Source of the DNA: Actinomycetota bacterium
GTDB lineage: Bacteria; Actinomycetota; Acidimicrobiia; IMCC26256; JACDBD01
Direction of reading: 5' to 3'
DNA length: 5,408 nt
NCBI GenBank assembly: GCA_013695115.1
Contig: JACDBD010000416.1
Coordinates: 1 to 5,408 of the forward strand
Part shown: piece after piece, positions 1 through 5,376 of the stretch
Layout of the letters: the number at the start of each line of letters is the position of its first letter
Position numbering within the stretch: the first letter of the stretch is position 1
Position numbers and translations under genes: made by a program
The notes under the pieces: model-generated
What the model was told of the DNA's origin: nothing
Seen by the model: the letters and a program-made list of their open reading frames with translations, nothing else
Databases searched by the model: none

Positions 1-1
1 C

Positions 2-241
2 CGGGCGGTGCGGCGCAGCGTCGTCGATGCGATGGCCGGCACCGGGCGGGAGGGGCTGCGGCCGCTCCTCGACCGGGCTCTGGATGACGCCGACGCGTGG
101 GTGCGATGGAAGGCGTTGCGGGGGATCGCCGAGCTCGGGGTGGAGCCGAGCCGACCGGCGGTCGAGGAACGAACCGCGGACCCCGACTTCCGCGTGCGCC
201 TCGAAGCTGCCCGCGTGCTGGCGCGTCACTCGCCCGTGTAG
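2..241 (+). CDS. HEAT-repeat protein, C-terminal fragment (5' end outside window)
   Basis: This is an open frame from the left edge to a TAG stop, about 79 residues. It shows two to three helical HEAT/armadillo-like units: residues such as LRPLLDRALDDADAWVRWKAL and DPDFRVRLEAARVLARH carry the pattern of a loop Asp-Pro or Asp-Asp, then V-R-x-x-A/V-A, typical of PBS-lyase/HEAT repeats. Such repeats form solenoids used for protein-protein contacts; no catalytic motif is visible. A GTG at position 8 is in frame, but the repeat pattern is already under way there, so I take the gene as truncated by the window and not as a 77-residue protein. The stop lies inside the 3' end of the convergent oxidoreductase gene. 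The specific partner or role cannot be told from this fragment. Confidence 0.72.
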   Translation, partial: RAVRRSVVDAMAGTGREGLRPLLDRALDDADAWVRWKALRGIAELGVEPSRPAVEERTADPDFRVRLEAARVLARHSPV

Positions 242-1608
242 CGGGCCTTCGTGAGCCGACGGCGAACGTCCTCGCCGGCGGCAACCTTCCCCGCGAACTC
301 GTCGAGCCAGGCGTGGAAGCCGTCGGCGCCGTCGCGGTCGGCGATCGAACGGGGAATGGCGGGGAACTCGTAGTCGGGCGGCATCAGCGGCGGATGATCG
401 TCGGGCGGCTTGCGGGCGAGCACCGCGTCGATCACGGGCTCGAGCCGCTTCGCCTTCTCGCGGCTCGCCTGCTCGTCGCGCTCCAGGAACTCCGGCAGCA
501 CCTCGCGTCCGAAGAGCTCGAGGCTCTCCATGACGTGCTCGTGGCGGTTCTTGCCCGCCTGGCAGGTGAGGATGACCTGGTCGACGCCGTAGGCCTCGTA
601 CCGGCGGAGGTAGTCGCGCACCTGGTCGGGCGTACCGATCGCGCCGCGCAGCCCTTCGACGCCGCCCTCCACCGCCTTGGCGCCCAGCCGATCGGCGTTG
701 GCGGCCGCGGCCTGGACCGCGTCGGGGTCGTAGCCGGCCTCGGCGCGCCGGTGCTGGTACTCGCTCCACAGGTCGGTGCGGCCAGGCTGGTGGCGCCCGA
801 AGATGTAGTAGTGCGCGAGCGAGTAGCCGAAGAAGTTCGCGCCCTCGACGCCGCGCCGCAGCGCCTCATCCTCGTCGGGATGGCACAGGAAGGTAGTCAC
901 GCAGGCGATGTTGGCGTTCACGGCGTCGCCGATCGGCACGCCCTCGGCGGCCAGGGTCTCGTAGTAGTCGGCGACCCACTGCCGCGCTTCCTCGGGGTCG
1001 AGGAAGGCGAACGTGAGCGCGCCGATGCCCTTCTGCGCCGCGAGGTGGATGGTGTCGCGGCGGCTGCACGCCACCCACACCGGCGGGTGCGGGCGCTGGT
1101 GCGGCTTGGGCACGACGTTCCGGGGCGGCATCGTCACGTACTCGCCCGCGTGCCCGGTGAACGGCTCCTCGGTCATGCACCGCAACGCGACCCGCAGCCC
1201 CTCCTCCCACATCGCCCGCTTCACCGCGGGCTCGATGCCGAACCCGCCGAGCTCGGCCTCCGACGACGACTCGCCGGTGCCGAACTCGACGCGGCCGTCC
1301 GAGAGCAGATCGAGGGTCGCGATGCGCTCGGCGATCCGGGCGGGGTGGTTGAACGGCGGCGGCATCTGCACGATCCCGTGTCCCAGCCGCAGCCGGGGGC
1401 AGCGCTGCGACACCGCCGCCAGGAACACCTCGGGGGCGCTGGAGTGGCTGTACTCCTCGAGGAAGTGGTGCTCGACCTCCCAGCAGTACTGGATGCCGAG
1501 CGAGTCGGCGAGCTCGCACTGCTCGAGCGCCTGGTGGAGCACGGCCCGCTCGGCACCGTCCTCCCAGGGTCGGGGAAGCTGGTGCTCGAAGAACAGACCG
1601 ATCTTCAT
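226..1608 (-). CDS. LLM-class flavin-dependent oxidoreductase (luciferase-like) with C-terminal extension
   Basis: The 460-residue protein belongs to the bacterial luciferase-like monooxygenase family, TIM-barrel enzymes that use reduced FMN (or F420) to oxidise small substrates, in the cytosol. Family marks are the N-terminal strand MKIGLFFEHQ, WEVEHHF at 43-49 (the His pair typical of the LuxA active site), HGIVQMPPPFNHPARIAER at about 77-95, LSDGRVEFGTG at 102-112 and the late motif GTPDQVRDYLRRYEAYGVDQVIL at 325-347. The barrel ends near residue 375. A further 80 or so residues, charged and Pro-rich (KPPDDHPPLMPPDYEFPAIPR, 400-420), exceed the usual length of about 340-390. The open frame continues upstream, but the start ATG at 1608 is where homology begins; no strong Shine-Dalgarno is seen. 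It is divergent from the ferredoxin-cyclase gene and convergent with the HEAT gene. The substrate, and FMN versus F420, cannot be decided. Confidence 0.9.
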   Translation of the reverse strand: MKIGLFFEHQLPRPWEDGAERAVLHQALEQCELADSLGIQYCWEVEHHFLEEYSHSSAPEVFLAAVSQRCPRLRLGHGIVQMPPPFNHPARIAERIATLDLLSDGRVEFGTGESSSEAELGGFGIEPAVKRAMWEEGLRVALRCMTEEPFTGHAGEYVTMPPRNVVPKPHQRPHPPVWVACSRRDTIHLAAQKGIGALTFAFLDPEEARQWVADYYETLAAEGVPIGDAVNANIACVTTFLCHPDEDEALRRGVEGANFFGYSLAHYYIFGRHQPGRTDLWSEYQHRRAEAGYDPDAVQAAAANADRLGAKAVEGGVEGLRGAIGTPDQVRDYLRRYEAYGVDQVILTCQAGKNRHEHVMESLELFGREVLPEFLERDEQASREKAKRLEPVIDAVLARKPPDDHPPLMPPDYEFPAIPRSIADRDGADGFHAWLDEFAGKVAAGEDVRRRLTKARYTGE

Positions 1609-1654
1609 GGTGACGCCAAGATACGCATCCCAGCCCCCTACCGCGGAAGAGGTC
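1609..1654. promoter_or_regulatory. Short divergent intergenic region between oxidoreductase and ferredoxin-cyclase genes
   Basis: These 46 bp separate the two divergent starts if the cyclase begins at GTG 1655. Any promoters for both genes must lie here or inside the opposing coding ends, so transcription of the two could influence each other. The most A+T-rich patch is AAGATACGCAT at 1618-1628. I see no convincing -35/-10 pair. GGAAGAGG at 1645-1652 is the likely ribosome binding site of the cyclase gene. The regulatory role is inferred from gene orientation alone. Confidence 0.35.
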
Positions 1655-2653
1655 GTGCCGCAGATCCACTTCGTCCCTGACGAACAGTCTGTCGACGTCC
1701 GGGACGAGACCACCGTACTGAGGGCGGCCATCGCCGCCGGGCTGCCCCACGCGCACGCCTGCGGGGGCAACGCCCGCTGTTCGACGTGCCGGGTTCTCGT
1801 GGTCGAGGGGCTCGAGCACTGCAGCGATCGCAACGCCCGCGAGACCGCGATCGCCGACCGTCTCCAGTGCGGGCCCGAGATCCGGCTCGCCTGCCAGACC
1901 AAGGTCTCCGGCGACGTCGCGGTGCGGCGGCTCGTCCTCGATCCCGAGGACATCGAGTTGACCGACCTCCGCAAGCGCACCGGCCCGCGCCAGGTGGGCG
2001 AGGAACAGGCGGTGGCGGTGCTGTTCGCCGACATCCGGGGGTTCACGGCGTTCGCCGAGACCCACATGGCCTACGACGTGATCCACATCCTTCGCCGTTT
2101 GTTCCGGGACATGTCCGAGGTGGTCAGGGCGCACGGCGGGATCGTTACCACCTTCATGGGCGACGGCTTCATGGCGCTCTTCGGGATCGACCATCGGCAC
2201 GGCGCGGCGGAGCACGCGGTGCGGGCCGGGCTGGGCATCCTCGCGGTGGCCGACGAGGCGGAATCCTGGCTCGAGGAGCTCGTCGGGCGCGCGCTCGAGA
2301 TCAACGTGGGCATCCACTACGGCGAGGCGGTCGTGGGATCGATCCGCGACACGCCGACGCACGACGTCGTGACCGCCATCGGCGACACGGTGAACCTGGC
2401 GAGCCGGATCGAGGCGGCCAACAAGGTGACCGGGACCCGCCTCCTCGTCTCGGAGACCGCCCTCACTGAACTCGGCGATCAGGCCGAGGTTGGCGGGTCG
2501 TTCCGCGTCCCGCTGCCGGGGAAGGCCGGGCACTACGTCCTCACCGAGGTGACGAGCTGGCGCGGTCCAGCGGCCGGCGACGTGGCTCCGGCACCACCTC
2601 TGCGGCGGCCGCGGGCCCGTCGAGCCCGGTGGCGATTCTTCGGGCGACGATGA
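1655..2653 (+). CDS. [2Fe-2S] ferredoxin domain fused to class III adenylate/guanylate cyclase
   Basis: The predicted 332-residue protein has two domains. Residues 3-95 are a ferredoxin: Cys36-x5-Cys42-x2-Cys45 and Cys80 (in RLACQTKV) are the four [2Fe-2S] ligands, with adrenodoxin-like spacing. Residues about 116-300 are a class III nucleotidyl cyclase: VLFADIRGFTAF (metal Asp126), FMGDGFMALFG (second metal Asp170), and IGDTVNLASRIE with the transition-state Asn247 and Arg251. The catalytic metal and transition-state residues are present, so activity is plausible. The usual base-selecting Lys before F-x-GD appears to be Thr166, and the Asp/Glu before T-x-IGD appears to be Val238, so ATP versus GTP use is uncertain. 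No membrane segment is seen; the tail (302-332) is Pro/Arg-rich. GTG 1655 is chosen because GGAAGAGG precedes it and ferredoxin homology starts there. An in-frame ATG at 1607 would add 16 residues. The stop overlaps the next gene by 4 bp. A redox-controlled cyclase is an inference. Confidence 0.9.
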   Translation: MPQIHFVPDEQSVDVRDETTVLRAAIAAGLPHAHACGGNARCSTCRVLVVEGLEHCSDRNARETAIADRLQCGPEIRLACQTKVSGDVAVRRLVLDPEDIELTDLRKRTGPRQVGEEQAVAVLFADIRGFTAFAETHMAYDVIHILRRLFRDMSEVVRAHGGIVTTFMGDGFMALFGIDHRHGAAEHAVRAGLGILAVADEAESWLEELVGRALEINVGIHYGEAVVGSIRDTPTHDVVTAIGDTVNLASRIEAANKVTGTRLLVSETALTELGDQAEVGGSFRVPLPGKAGHYVLTEVTSWRGPAAGDVAPAPPLRRPRARRARWRFFGRR

Positions 2654-3756
2654 CTGCCGCGTCCCCCGGCGTCGACGCCACCGGGCTCTTGGCCGGTGTC
2701 CGGGTGGTCGACCTGAGCATCTGGCGCCCGGGGCCGTACGCGACGCAGCTCCTCGTCGAGATGGGTGCCGACGTCGTGAAGATCGAGCCCCCCGGCGGCG
2801 ATCCGATGCGGGTCTTCCCGACGTTGTTCGCGGTGCTCAACGCCGGGAAGCGCAGCGCGGCCGTTGATCTCAAGGACATCACCGGTCGCGACGCGGTGCT
2901 CGACCTCGCGCGGGGAACCGACGTCGTCGTCGAGGGGTTTCGCCCCGGCGTCGTCCGGCGCCTCGGCGTCGACCATGAGGCGATAGCGCGCGTCAACCCG
3001 ACGGTCATCTACTGCTCGATCTCCGGATACGGCCAGGATGGACCGCTCTCGGAGGTGCCCGGGCACGATCTGAACTACCAGGCGTGGGCCGGGACCCTGG
3101 AACCGCGCCCGGGAGCGGACGAGCCCATCGTGCCCCGCCCGCCCATCGCCGACCTCGCCGGCGGTGCCTACGCGGCGATGGCGATCTGCGCCGCGCTGGT
3201 GAAGCGGGCCAATACCGGGGACGGTGAGACGATCGACGCCTCCATGACCGACGTCCTGGCGAGCTGGACCGGCGCGGTGCCGCCGCTCACCCTGCCCGAC
3301 GGGCAGAAGGTCGGAGGGGGAGTGCCGGGCTACGGGACGTTCCGTACCGCCGACGGCGGGTGGGTGGCGCTCGGCGTGATCAGCGAGGACCACCTGTGGG
3401 AGCGACTCACGACTGCGCTGGGCCTGACCGACGCCGCGTCACTCACGTTCCCCGAACGGCTCGCCCTCACCGGGTCGCTCAACGACCGGCTCGCCGACGC
3501 CATCGCCGCCCGGGAACGCGACGAGCTCGTGGCCGACCTCGCGGCGGCGGGTGTGCCCGCGTCGCCGGTCCTGTCGCAGTCCGAGATGCTGGCGGCGGAG
3601 CATTTCCGGCAGCGGGGAATGGTCGCGCACGACGGGCAGGGTCAGCCGTTCATGCACCATCCGCTGCGCTATGAGCGCCATCCCGCCCGGGTGGCGCCGG
3701 AGGTCCCGCCCCTGGTCGAGGGGCCCCGCCGTCTCCCCGAGTGGACGGCCCGCTGA
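2650..3756 (+). CDS. CaiB/BaiF (family III) CoA-transferase or alpha-methylacyl-CoA racemase-like enzyme
   Basis: The 368-residue protein is of family III CoA-transferases, interlocked-dimer enzymes that move CoA between acids or, in the racemase branch, epimerise 2-methylacyl-CoAs. Seen: LAGVRVVDLSIWRPGPYATQ (15-33), LVEMGADVVKIEPPGGDPMR (35-54), LNAGKRSAAVDLK (63-75), GYGQDGPLSEVPGHDLNY (126-143), ADLAGGAYAAMAI (167-179) and YGTFRTADGGWVALGV in the C-terminal half. Asp168 matches the catalytic Asp of the family. His139 in GHDLNY, 29 residues earlier, matches the His-Asp pair of mycobacterial and mammalian alpha-methylacyl-CoA racemase (spacing 30), so a racemase-type role is plausible; pure CoA transfer remains possible. 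ATG 2650 is chosen over GTG 2629 because it forms an ATGA overlap with the cyclase stop, implying translational coupling. The length is near the family norm of 360-400. Substrate is unknown. Confidence 0.9.
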   Translation: MTAASPGVDATGLLAGVRVVDLSIWRPGPYATQLLVEMGADVVKIEPPGGDPMRVFPTLFAVLNAGKRSAAVDLKDITGRDAVLDLARGTDVVVEGFRPGVVRRLGVDHEAIARVNPTVIYCSISGYGQDGPLSEVPGHDLNYQAWAGTLEPRPGADEPIVPRPPIADLAGGAYAAMAICAALVKRANTGDGETIDASMTDVLASWTGAVPPLTLPDGQKVGGGVPGYGTFRTADGGWVALGVISEDHLWERLTTALGLTDAASLTFPERLALTGSLNDRLADAIAARERDELVADLAAAGVPASPVLSQSEMLAAEHFRQRGMVAHDGQGQPFMHHPLRYERHPARVAPEVPPLVEGPRRLPEWTAR

Positions 3757-3767
3757 CCTGCCCTTTC

Positions 3768-3797
3768 GGCCCGGCCTGATGATGCCGAGGCCCGGCC
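3768..3797 (+). terminator. GC-rich hairpin after the CoA-transferase gene, possible terminator
   Basis: Arms GGCCCGGCCT (3768-3777) and AGGCCCGGCC (3788-3797) pair at 9 of 10 positions, with one C-C mismatch, around a 10-nt loop. The hairpin begins 11 nt after the CoA-transferase stop, a fitting place for transcription termination. No U-tract follows (CCGGGGGTTG), so this is at best a weak or U-less terminator, as is common in high-GC actinobacteria. Confidence 0.4.
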
Positions 3798-3801
3798 CCG
3801 G

Positions 3802-3825
3802 GGGTTGTACGATGGTGATCAACCC
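3802..3825 (+). promoter_or_regulatory. Putative -10 element within an inverted repeat, upstream of the small-protein/cold-shock unit
   Basis: TACGAT at 3808-3813 matches the conserved T-A-x-x-A-T of a sigma70-type -10 box and lies 38 bp before the small protein's ATG. No good -35 is found 16-18 bp upstream, as is frequent in actinobacterial promoters. GGGTTG (3802-3807) and CAACCC (3820-3825) flank it as a 6-bp inverted repeat with a 12-bp spacer, which could be an operator over the promoter or a chance pairing. Transcription start would fall at about 3820, leaving a leader of about 30 nt. Confidence 0.35.
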
Positions 3826-3851
3826 ACGTTTCCGACCTTGGACGCGCGCGC

Positions 3852-4067
3852 ATGAGTGGCAAGCGACAGCGGACGACCTTCGCCAAGACCCAGCGGGAGA
3901 GAGCCCGCATGGACAAGGCCGCCGAGAAGCGAGCGCGGCGTCTGGCTCGAAAGCGGGGGGAGCTTGAGGAAGACGGCGCCGCCGATCCTGACGGCGATCT
4001 TCCGGTCGACTCGACCGAACAGCCGAATGAGCAAGCACAGCAAACACAAACAAAGGAAACAGCGTGA
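3852..4067 (+). CDS. Small highly basic hypothetical protein (71 aa) upstream of cold-shock gene
   Basis: I cannot assign a family name. The N-terminal half (residues 1-36) is dense in Lys/Arg ([19 protein letters not shown], then [14 protein letters not shown]) and should form one long, strongly positive helix. The C-terminal half is acidic then Gln/Thr/Glu-rich ([18 protein letters not shown]) and is probably disordered. There is no Cys, signal peptide or membrane segment. Such a tail-and-helix layout suits RNA, ribosome or nucleic-acid contact, but this is inference from charge. The stop TGA overlaps the cold-shock GTG start (GTGA), so the two are very likely co-translated, supporting a joint role. 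The ATG start has only a weak purine stretch (TTGGA) before it. Codon use is GC-rich except for the A-rich 3' end, which doubles as the next gene's ribosome binding region. Confidence 0.68.
   Translation: MSGKRQRTTFAKTQRERARMDKAAEKRARRLARKRGELEEDGAADPDGDLPVDSTEQPNEQAQQTQTKETA
4029..4063 (+). promoter_or_regulatory. T-free, A-rich translation initiation region of the cold-shock gene with AAAGGA site
   Basis: The stretch contains no T and is rich in A and C, in sharp contrast to the GC-rich surroundings. It includes AAAGGA at 4052-4057, six bases before the GTG start at 4064, a good Shine-Dalgarno site. Lack of T in the DNA means few U partners for the A's, so the mRNA should stay unstructured and open to ribosomes, including at low temperature. 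It simultaneously encodes the Gln/Thr-rich end of the small basic protein. Confidence 0.6.
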
Positions 4068-4264
4068 CCAGAGGTACCGTGAAATTCTTCAACGCCGAGA
4101 AGGGCTATGGCTTCATCTCGCGCGATGACGGCGACGACGTCTTCGTCCACTTCTCCCAGATCGTGGGAGAGGGGTACAAGACCCTCGAAGACGGCCAGTC
4201 GGTCGAGTTCGACGTAGCCCCCGGCCGCAAGGGCGAGGAAGCTCAGAACGTCCGTCCCGTCTAG
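4064..4264 (+). CDS. Cold-shock protein (CspA family)
   Basis: The 66-residue protein is a single cold-shock domain, a five-stranded beta barrel that binds single-stranded RNA/DNA and acts as an RNA chaperone in the cytoplasm. Diagnostic motifs are [16 protein letters not shown] (residues 4-19, containing RNP1 K-G-Y-G-F-I) and DVFVHFSQI (25-33, RNP2). Length is typical (65-70). The N-terminus [10 protein letters not shown] fits the family, which supports the GTG start at 4064. That start sits inside the stop of the basic small protein and is preceded by a strong AAAGGA. Expression therefore probably depends on the upstream promoter and on translational coupling. Its TAG stop is immediately followed by the stop of the convergent LuxR gene, with no room for a separate terminator. 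Whether it is truly cold-induced or constitutive cannot be seen. Confidence 0.95.
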   Translation: MTRGTVKFFNAEKGYGFISRDDGDDVFVHFSQIVGEGYKTLEDGQSVEFDVAPGRKGEEAQNVRPV

Positions 4265-5092
4265 CTAGCTGCGGACGGGTTCCCGCTCGCGGTACGCGAC
4301 TGCGAGCGCCAACCGAGTCGACACGCCGATCTTGGCGTAGATGCTGCGCAGGTGGGCTTCCACCGTGCGTCGGCTGATCCCCAGTCGCTCCGCGACCTGG
4401 GGATTCGACCGTCCCCCACAGACCTCCTCGACCACCTCGTGCTCGGTCGGGGTCAACGCCTCCCATCCCGTGACCGCGCGTCGCGGGGCCGGGCGGCGTT
4501 CCCCCGAGGGTGACAGGCGGGCCAGCCGGGCGCGGACGCGGTCGGCCTCGAAGGTCGCGCCGATGTCGTCGTAGTCGGACAGCGACCGCTCGAACAGGCC
4601 GGTTGCCTCGGCGGTGTCGCCCTGGGCGAGGAGCAACTCGGCCCGCTCGGCTCGTACCACTGCGGCTTCGAAGCGGTGCCCGAGCTGCTCGAAGACGCCC
4701 GCGGCTTCCTCGAGCGCGTCGGCGTCACGGTCGACGAGGCCCCGGGCCCGCCGCTCGCGCCCACGCACGACGAGGTCCTCGGGTGATCGTTTGACTAGCG
4801 ACGCGAGCTCGGACGCGACCTGTGCTCCGCCCTCTTCGTCGCCCGACTCGACCGCCAGGCGGGCGAGGTCGCCGCCGACGAGGACGAGCGACGCCGACGC
4901 CTGGAGGCCGGCGGCGGCCTCCCACACCAGCCGGAGCAGGTCGAGGCCTTCGGGCCGCCGCCCCTGGGCGTCGAGGAGCAAGGCCCGCGCCAGCACGATC
5001 CAGTCCACTCCGAACTGGGCGCCACGCTCGGCGACGAGCTTGTCGCCGTCGTCGAGAAGTCGTGTCGCCTGGTCGAGCTCACCGCGGTGCAC
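4265..5092 (-). CDS. LuxR-family transcriptional regulator with TPR-like helices, probably N-terminally truncated
   Basis: Reading from GTG 5092 gives 275 residues. Residues 1-195 are alpha-helical with TPR-like repeats (GELDQATRLLDDGDKL; then EAAVVRAERAELLLAQGDTAEATGLFERSL at 142-171). Residues 211-268 form a GerE/LuxR helix-turn-helix: LTPTEHEVVEEVCGGRSNPQVAERLGISRRTVEAHLRSIYAKIGV is cut here to key marks, T214-P-T-E, N230-P-Q-V-A, S240-R-R-T-V-E-A-H-L. It should bind DNA as a dimer. This matches the C-terminal part of large LuxR regulators of the LAL/MalT-like type, whose N-terminal ATPase and further TPRs are missing. TPR-like sequence continues in the same frame upstream of the GTG (AWAYGVAGRVHV, up to about 5155) with no start codon, so the present start is a fallback, and the protein may be a remnant. 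The inducer and targets are unknown. Confidence 0.75.
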   Translation of the reverse strand: MHRGELDQATRLLDDGDKLVAERGAQFGVDWIVLARALLLDAQGRRPEGLDLLRLVWEAAAGLQASASLVLVGGDLARLAVESGDEEGGAQVASELASLVKRSPEDLVVRGRERRARGLVDRDADALEEAAGVFEQLGHRFEAAVVRAERAELLLAQGDTAEATGLFERSLSDYDDIGATFEADRVRARLARLSPSGERRPAPRRAVTGWEALTPTEHEVVEEVCGGRSNPQVAERLGISRRTVEAHLRSIYAKIGVSTRLALAVAYREREPVRS

Positions 5093-5162
5093 GTGGACGC
5101 GTCCGGCGACGCCGTACGCCCACGCCTGTCCGATCGAGAACGCCCGCTCCTCGCTGTGGCTC

Positions 5163-5351
5163 CGATCCGAACACGACGAGGCGGCTGCCGTCCTGGCGCT
5201 ACGCCACCGGGTTGACGTGCTCCTTGCCCGACTTGGCTCCGGTGGTGTGCAGCAGGAGCAGCGGGGCCCCCTCGAACGGGCCGCCGACCTTGCCGGCGTT
5301 GGCCCGGAACTCGTCGATGATCTGCTGGTTGAAGTCGTTCACGTCGGTCAT
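5163..5351 (-). pseudogene. Deazaflavin (F420)-dependent nitroreductase-family gene, truncated 5' fragment with in-frame TAG
   Basis: From ATG 5351 the frame encodes 50 residues before a TAG at 5201-5199: it opens MTDVNDFNQQIIDEFRANAG and ends with PLLLLHTTGAKSGKEHVNPV-A. This is the N-terminal part of the Ddn/deazaflavin-dependent nitroreductase family (usually about 130-150 residues), whose T-T-G-x-K/R-S-G motif helps bind F420. After the TAG, family-like sequence resumes in the same frame (RQDGSRLVVFGS) until about 5163 and then stops; the TAG stands where a Tyr is common (NPVAY), one base from TAC. Beyond 5163 the DNA belongs to the LuxR frame instead. Two defects, a nonsense codon and a missing C-terminal half, make it a likely pseudogene; an assembly chimera is the alternative. 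It lies upstream of and on the same strand as the LuxR remnant. Confidence 0.7.
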
Positions 5352-5357
5352 GCCACT

Positions 5358-5376
5358 GGCAACGCCCGGCGTTGCC
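5358..5376 (-). promoter_or_regulatory. Perfect 9-bp inverted repeat upstream of the nitroreductase start, operator or hairpin
   Basis: GGCAACGCC and GGCGTTGCC flank a single central base, giving a 19-bp near-perfect palindrome. It ends six bases before the ATG at 5351 of the nitroreductase fragment. The compact symmetry resembles a binding site of a dimeric repressor; as RNA it could also fold into a hairpin that hinders ribosome access, since no clear Shine-Dalgarno is seen. Function is inferred from symmetry and place only. Confidence 0.4.

Noticed and set aside
97..1680. Long plus-strand open frame of 527 codons opposite the oxidoreductase gene
   Set aside because: It is Arg/Ala/Gly/Val-rich with no recognisable domain and lies antisense to a clear enzyme; GC-rich DNA commonly leaves such frames open.
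1609..2067. Upstream extension of the oxidoreductase frame to 613 residues
   Set aside because: The extra 153 residues are antisense to the ferredoxin and cyclase domains and show no homology pattern; the family N-terminus MKIGLFFEHQ is at 1608.
866..2533. Long minus-strand open frame of 555 codons across the cyclase and oxidoreductase genes
   Set aside because: Composition is low-complexity Arg/Gly/Pro/His with no motif; the opposite or alternative frames carry strong family motifs.
2533..3393. Minus-strand frame of 286 codons opposite the CoA-transferase
   Set aside because: Shadow frame, no motif, antisense to conserved CaiB motifs.
4027..4128. Alternative frame beginning [16 protein letters not shown] that overlaps the cold-shock start
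   Set aside because: It looks like a basic peptide only because the A-rich initiation region reads as Lys/Gln/His; its remainder is a shifted reading of the cold-shock RNP region.
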